Part shown: positions 6,391-8,478 of the stretch, piece by piece
Position numbering within the stretch: the stretch's first letter is position 1
How the letters are laid out: every line of letters starts with the position of its first letter
From: Dokdonella_A sp039926025
Lineage (GTDB): Bacteria; Pseudomonadota; Gammaproteobacteria; Xanthomonadales; Rhodanobacteraceae
DNA: 8,478 nucleotides
Assembly (NCBI GenBank): GCA_039926025.1
Contig: JBDSXV010000106.1
Coordinates: 1 to 8,478 of the forward strand
Direction: 5' to 3'
The notes under the pieces: model-generated
What the model was told of the DNA's origin: nothing
Database searches by the model: none
Seen by the model: only the letters and a program-made list of their open reading frames with translations
Position numbers and translations under genes: made by a program

Positions 6391-7164
6391 TCAACCTGTG
6401 CGGCGCGTACCAAGGATCGCATCGCGCTCGCGCAGGCGCTGCAGGATCGCGGCGCCGGACGCTTGCAGTGCAGCGTCTTCGGCTCGGCCGATGTCACGCA
6501 GCAGGGTAGTGAGGCACGCGTCGCCGCTGTGTTCTCGATTGGCTTGCAGGCGTTCCATCAGCAACGCACTCAGTGGATCGATTTCGAGGAAGCGCACATC
6601 GTCGTCGCGATCGCGCACCAGCAGGAGCAGGACCGGTTGCTCGTTCGGCGCATCCGGTCGGAAGTCGGCACTGATCCGATGGACCGGGTAGTGATACGCG
6701 AGCACCCGCGCAGTCGGTGACACGATCGGCACGCCGGCGAGCAGGTCGCCATCGGGGTCGTGATCGACGTCGGCAATATCGTGCTCGTCGAGCGTGAGTG
6801 CGAGCTCGCTCCATTCGTAGTGCGCCAGTTCCAGCAGGAACGGCGGATCACCGAGTTCGCGTTCGACGCGACTTTCCAGATGACGGATGAACTCGCGTGC
6901 AATTTCGGTGAACAAGGGCGTGTGCGAGCGGTGATCGCGATAGAAGTCGCGCACCAGCGCCTGCCATGGCGCGTCGTCGTGCAGGCTGCGGATCACCGGA
7001 AAATTCGCGCTGAGCAGGCTTTCAATGTTGTTGAAGAAGAGGTCGGTGTAGATCGCCATGCGTCGTGGTTCGACGTCGGCCGGGCGCGGCACGTTCGCGG
7101 GATCGCGGATGTGCGCGGCGAACGCGAATTGAATGGCTTGCGTGCGATCAGGCGCTGCGGACAT
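6391..7164 (-). CDS. hvfC: HvfC-like RiPP maturation partner (DUF2063)
   Basis: The 257-residue protein carries the N-terminal DUF2063 domain (~8-95: FAAHIRDP, RRMAIYTDLFFNNIESLLSA, FPVIRSL, DFYRDH, FTEIAREFI), followed by a second alpha/beta domain (~110-245). In MNIO-type RiPP pathways this protein forms a complex with the DUF692 enzyme and delivers the precursor peptide. The start at 7164 overlaps the end of hvfB by 17 bases, which implies translational coupling. The same frame stays open far upstream through hvfB, but that part is Arg/Ser-rich shadow sequence. No DoxX-type gene (HvfX/D) follows, unlike many relatives; the operon ends here, facing the HAAS gene. Confidence 0.85.
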   Translation of the reverse strand: MSAAPDRTQAIQFAFAAHIRDPANVPRPADVEPRRMAIYTDLFFNNIESLLSANFPVIRSLHDDAPWQALVRDFYRDHRSHTPLFTEIAREFIRHLESRVERELGDPPFLLELAHYEWSELALTLDEHDIADVDHDPDGDLLAGVPIVSPTARVLAYHYPVHRISADFRPDAPNEQPVLLLLVRDRDDDVRFLEIDPLSALLMERLQANREHSGDACLTTLLRDIGRAEDAALQASGAAILQRLRERDAILGTRRTG

Positions 7165-8038
7165 CGCGCACCGGCAATGTGTTCTCGCTGCGCGCATTGT
7201 CGCGCTGTATCGAGCGTATCGTCTCGACTTCGGCGATGAGTTCTGCGAGTGGCGGGAAATTGAAATCGCGTTCGACCAGGGTCGGTCGCACGCCGAAGTT
7301 GCGGTAGGCGCGCGCAAGCAGCTGCCAGACCGGATCGATGATCGCCGCGCCGTGCGTGTCGACGAGCAGATCAGGTGCTTCGACGTAGTGCCCTGCAATG
7401 TGTACGTAGGCAATGCGCTCGCCGGGCAGTGCATCGAGGAACGCGCCGGCGTCGTAGCCATGGTTGACGCTGTTGACATGGATATTGTTGACGTCGAGCA
7501 GCAGATCGCAGTCGGCCTCAGCAAGCACGGCGTTGATGAAATCGATTTCGCGCATTTCCTGGCCGGGCGCGGCGTAGTAGGAAACGTTTTCGACCGCGAT
7601 GCGCTGGCCCAGAACATCCTGTGCCTGGCGGATGCGCGCGGCGACGTGATGCACGGCTTCCTCGGTAAACGGAATCGGCATCAGGTCGTACAGGTGGCCG
7701 TCGTCGGAACAGTACGACAGGTGTTCGGAATAGATCGCGATGCCGTGCGTATCGAGCAAGCGGCGAATGCGAGCGAGCAGGGTTTCATCGAGGGGTGAAG
7801 GGCTGCCGAGTGACAGCGAAAGACCGTGGCAGACGAAGGGAGTCTTCTCACTCAACTGCCGCAGGTTGCGACCAAGCTTGCCGCCGACGCCGATCCAGTT
7901 TTCCGGCGCGATCTCGAAGAAATCGATGCGCTGTCCGGGCGCGTGGTCCTGCGTGAGATAAGCCCGCAGCGGACCCAGGAGGGCCCGCCGCAGACCGAGT
8001 CCTGCGCCGTCAATGGGCTGGCGAGGACGTGTCGACAT
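7148..8038 (-). CDS. hvfB: HvfB-like multinuclear non-heme iron oxidase (DUF692/MNIO)
   Basis: The 296-residue protein has full family length and the DUF692 TIM-barrel motifs in order: FFEIAPENW (40-48), HGLSLSLG (71-78), YSEHLSY (103-109), LYDLMPIPFT (116-125), VENVSYY (149-155), LDVNNIHVNSVNHG (181-194), HIAGH (213-217), DTHG (227-230) and ERDFNFPP (256-263). The conserved His, Glu, Asp and Asn of these motifs bind the iron cluster in studied members. Related enzymes turn peptide cysteines into oxazolone/thioamide or thiooxazole groups. The substrate here is expected to be the EGKCG/EGSCG peptide encoded 3 bases upstream. The end overlaps hvfC. All expected motifs are intact, so it should be active. 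It acts in the cytoplasm, before export of the precursor. Confidence 0.92.
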   Translation of the reverse strand: MSTRPRQPIDGAGLGLRRALLGPLRAYLTQDHAPGQRIDFFEIAPENWIGVGGKLGRNLRQLSEKTPFVCHGLSLSLGSPSPLDETLLARIRRLLDTHGIAIYSEHLSYCSDDGHLYDLMPIPFTEEAVHHVAARIRQAQDVLGQRIAVENVSYYAAPGQEMREIDFINAVLAEADCDLLLDVNNIHVNSVNHGYDAGAFLDALPGERIAYVHIAGHYVEAPDLLVDTHGAAIIDPVWQLLARAYRNFGVRPTLVERDFNFPPLAELIAEVETIRSIQRDNARSENTLPVRDVRSA

Positions 8039-8041
8039 GGA

Positions 8042-8478
8042 TCAGTGCTTGCCGCCGCAGCTGCCTTCGGCGCCCTTTTCCTTCTTCTCGCCGCCACAGG
8101 AGCCTTCGGCACCCTTGGCTTTCTTGTCGCCGCCACAGGAACCTTCCGCTCCCTTCTTGTGGCCGTCCATCGCCTTGTGCATCGCGGTAAGTTCGGTGCC
8201 GTCGAGCATGCCGTCCGAGTTCTTGTCCCAGGTCTTCATCTGGCTGTCGCTGAATCCGCCAGCCTTCGCTTCGGCCATCGAGACCTTGCCGTCCTTGTCC
8301 GAATCCATCTTCGCGACGCCGCACTTGCCTTCGCCGCACTTGCCTTCAGCGGCCGCCGCGAGCATGTAGCCGGAGGCGAGGTCGCTCACCTGGAACGCCG
8401 GGCTGGCGGCAGCGAGCTGGCTGAGCGAGAGCGAACCGATGAACGCGGCACCGATCGCGAGGCCGAGGGTATTGCCGA
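8042..8478 (-). CDS. hvfA: HvfA-like Cys-rich RiPP precursor with EF-hands (5' partial)
   Basis: The frame runs off the right edge, so the first residues are missing; 144 residues are visible. The edge segment (TLGLAIGAAFIGSLSLSQLA, then AAASPAFQ) is a signal peptide, followed by SGYMLA and EGKCGEGKCG, hallmarks of HvfA-type precursors. Two EF-hand loops follow: DSDKDGKVSMAE and DKNSDGMLDGTE, each with acidic or Asn ligands at 1, 3 and 5, Gly at 6 and Glu at 12. The C-terminus has three GAEGSCGG repeats 13 residues apart. The five visible cysteines are in EGKCG (two) and EGSCGG (three). An internal GTG at 8389 would drop the signal peptide and is not preferred. In known systems the mature modified peptide is exported and binds copper. 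The EF-hand insertion could add calcium binding; this is inference from the loops. Confidence 0.85.
   Translation of the reverse strand, partial: GNTLGLAIGAAFIGSLSLSQLAAASPAFQVSDLASGYMLAAAAEGKCGEGKCGVAKMDSDKDGKVSMAEAKAGGFSDSQMKTWDKNSDGMLDGTELTAMHKAMDGHKKGAEGSCGGDKKAKGAEGSCGGEKKEKGAEGSCGGKH
8051..8167. repeat. Three tandem 39-bp repeats encoding GAEGSCGG units
   Basis: Units lie at 8051-8089, 8090-8128 and 8129-8167. Each begins GCCGCC(A/G)CAG and encodes one Cys unit of the HvfA-like precursor. The middle unit is close to both neighbours; differences are scattered, so these are fairly recent in-frame duplications. They set the number of modifiable cysteines. Confidence 0.8.

Noticed and set aside
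5420..6394. 324-residue minus-strand frame
   Set aside because: Antisense to the PadR/HAAS operon; its product is Arg/Gln/His-rich low complexity typical of a shadow in G/C-rich DNA.

Overview
The window is high-G+C bacterial chromosome. The gene content suggests a gammaproteobacterium of the order Lysobacterales (Xanthomonadales), most likely Rhodanobacteraceae-like (Dokdonella, Rudaea and relatives). Pointers are an HvfABC-type RiPP operon, a PadR/HAAS-domain pair, secreted proteins ending in a short IFADGFES-like tail, and a GAGCGGCTTCAGCCGCGA repeat I recall from Xanthomonadales and Pseudomonas. This placement is inference from recall, not from a search.

Layout. 1-536 is gene-free and holds a small hairpin and one copy of a short inverted-repeat element. 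537-2150 (-) encodes a secreted beta-helix protein with a choice-of-anchor-Q-like C-terminal region. 2151-2618 is gene-free and holds a second copy of the element. 2619-4241 (-) encodes a secreted protein of five carboxypeptidase-regulatory-like beta-sandwich repeats. Both secreted proteins end in nearly the same tail, (I/V)DEIFxxGF(E/D). 4242-5114 is an 873-base gene-free divergent region. It holds a REP-like palindrome and an array of about 17-19 degenerate 10-bp palindromes, T(C/G)ATCGAT(G/C)A, spaced 21-22 bp apart. 5115-6385 (+) is a two-gene operon with overlapping start and stop: a PadR regulator and a HAAS-domain membrane protein with a duplicated sensor-type domain. 6391-8478 (-) is an hvfABC-like operon: a Cys-rich precursor carrying EF-hands (5' end outside the window), a DUF692/MNIO maturase and a DUF2063 partner. 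It converges on the PadR operon with only 5 bases between stops.

How the parts work together. HvfB and HvfC are expected to modify cysteines of the exported HvfA-like peptide, probably to make it a copper-binding peptide. PadR probably regulates itself and the HAAS protein. The two secreted proteins look like surface or extracellular products sharing a sorting or folding tail.

The most unusual item is the helically phased palindrome array at 4354-4757. It also shows a higher-order period of about 64 bp (three palindromes per block). I do not recognise it as any named element. Other items worth attention are the shared C-terminal tail, the paired inverted-repeat elements downstream of both tail-bearing genes, and the EF-hand insertion in the HvfA-like precursor.
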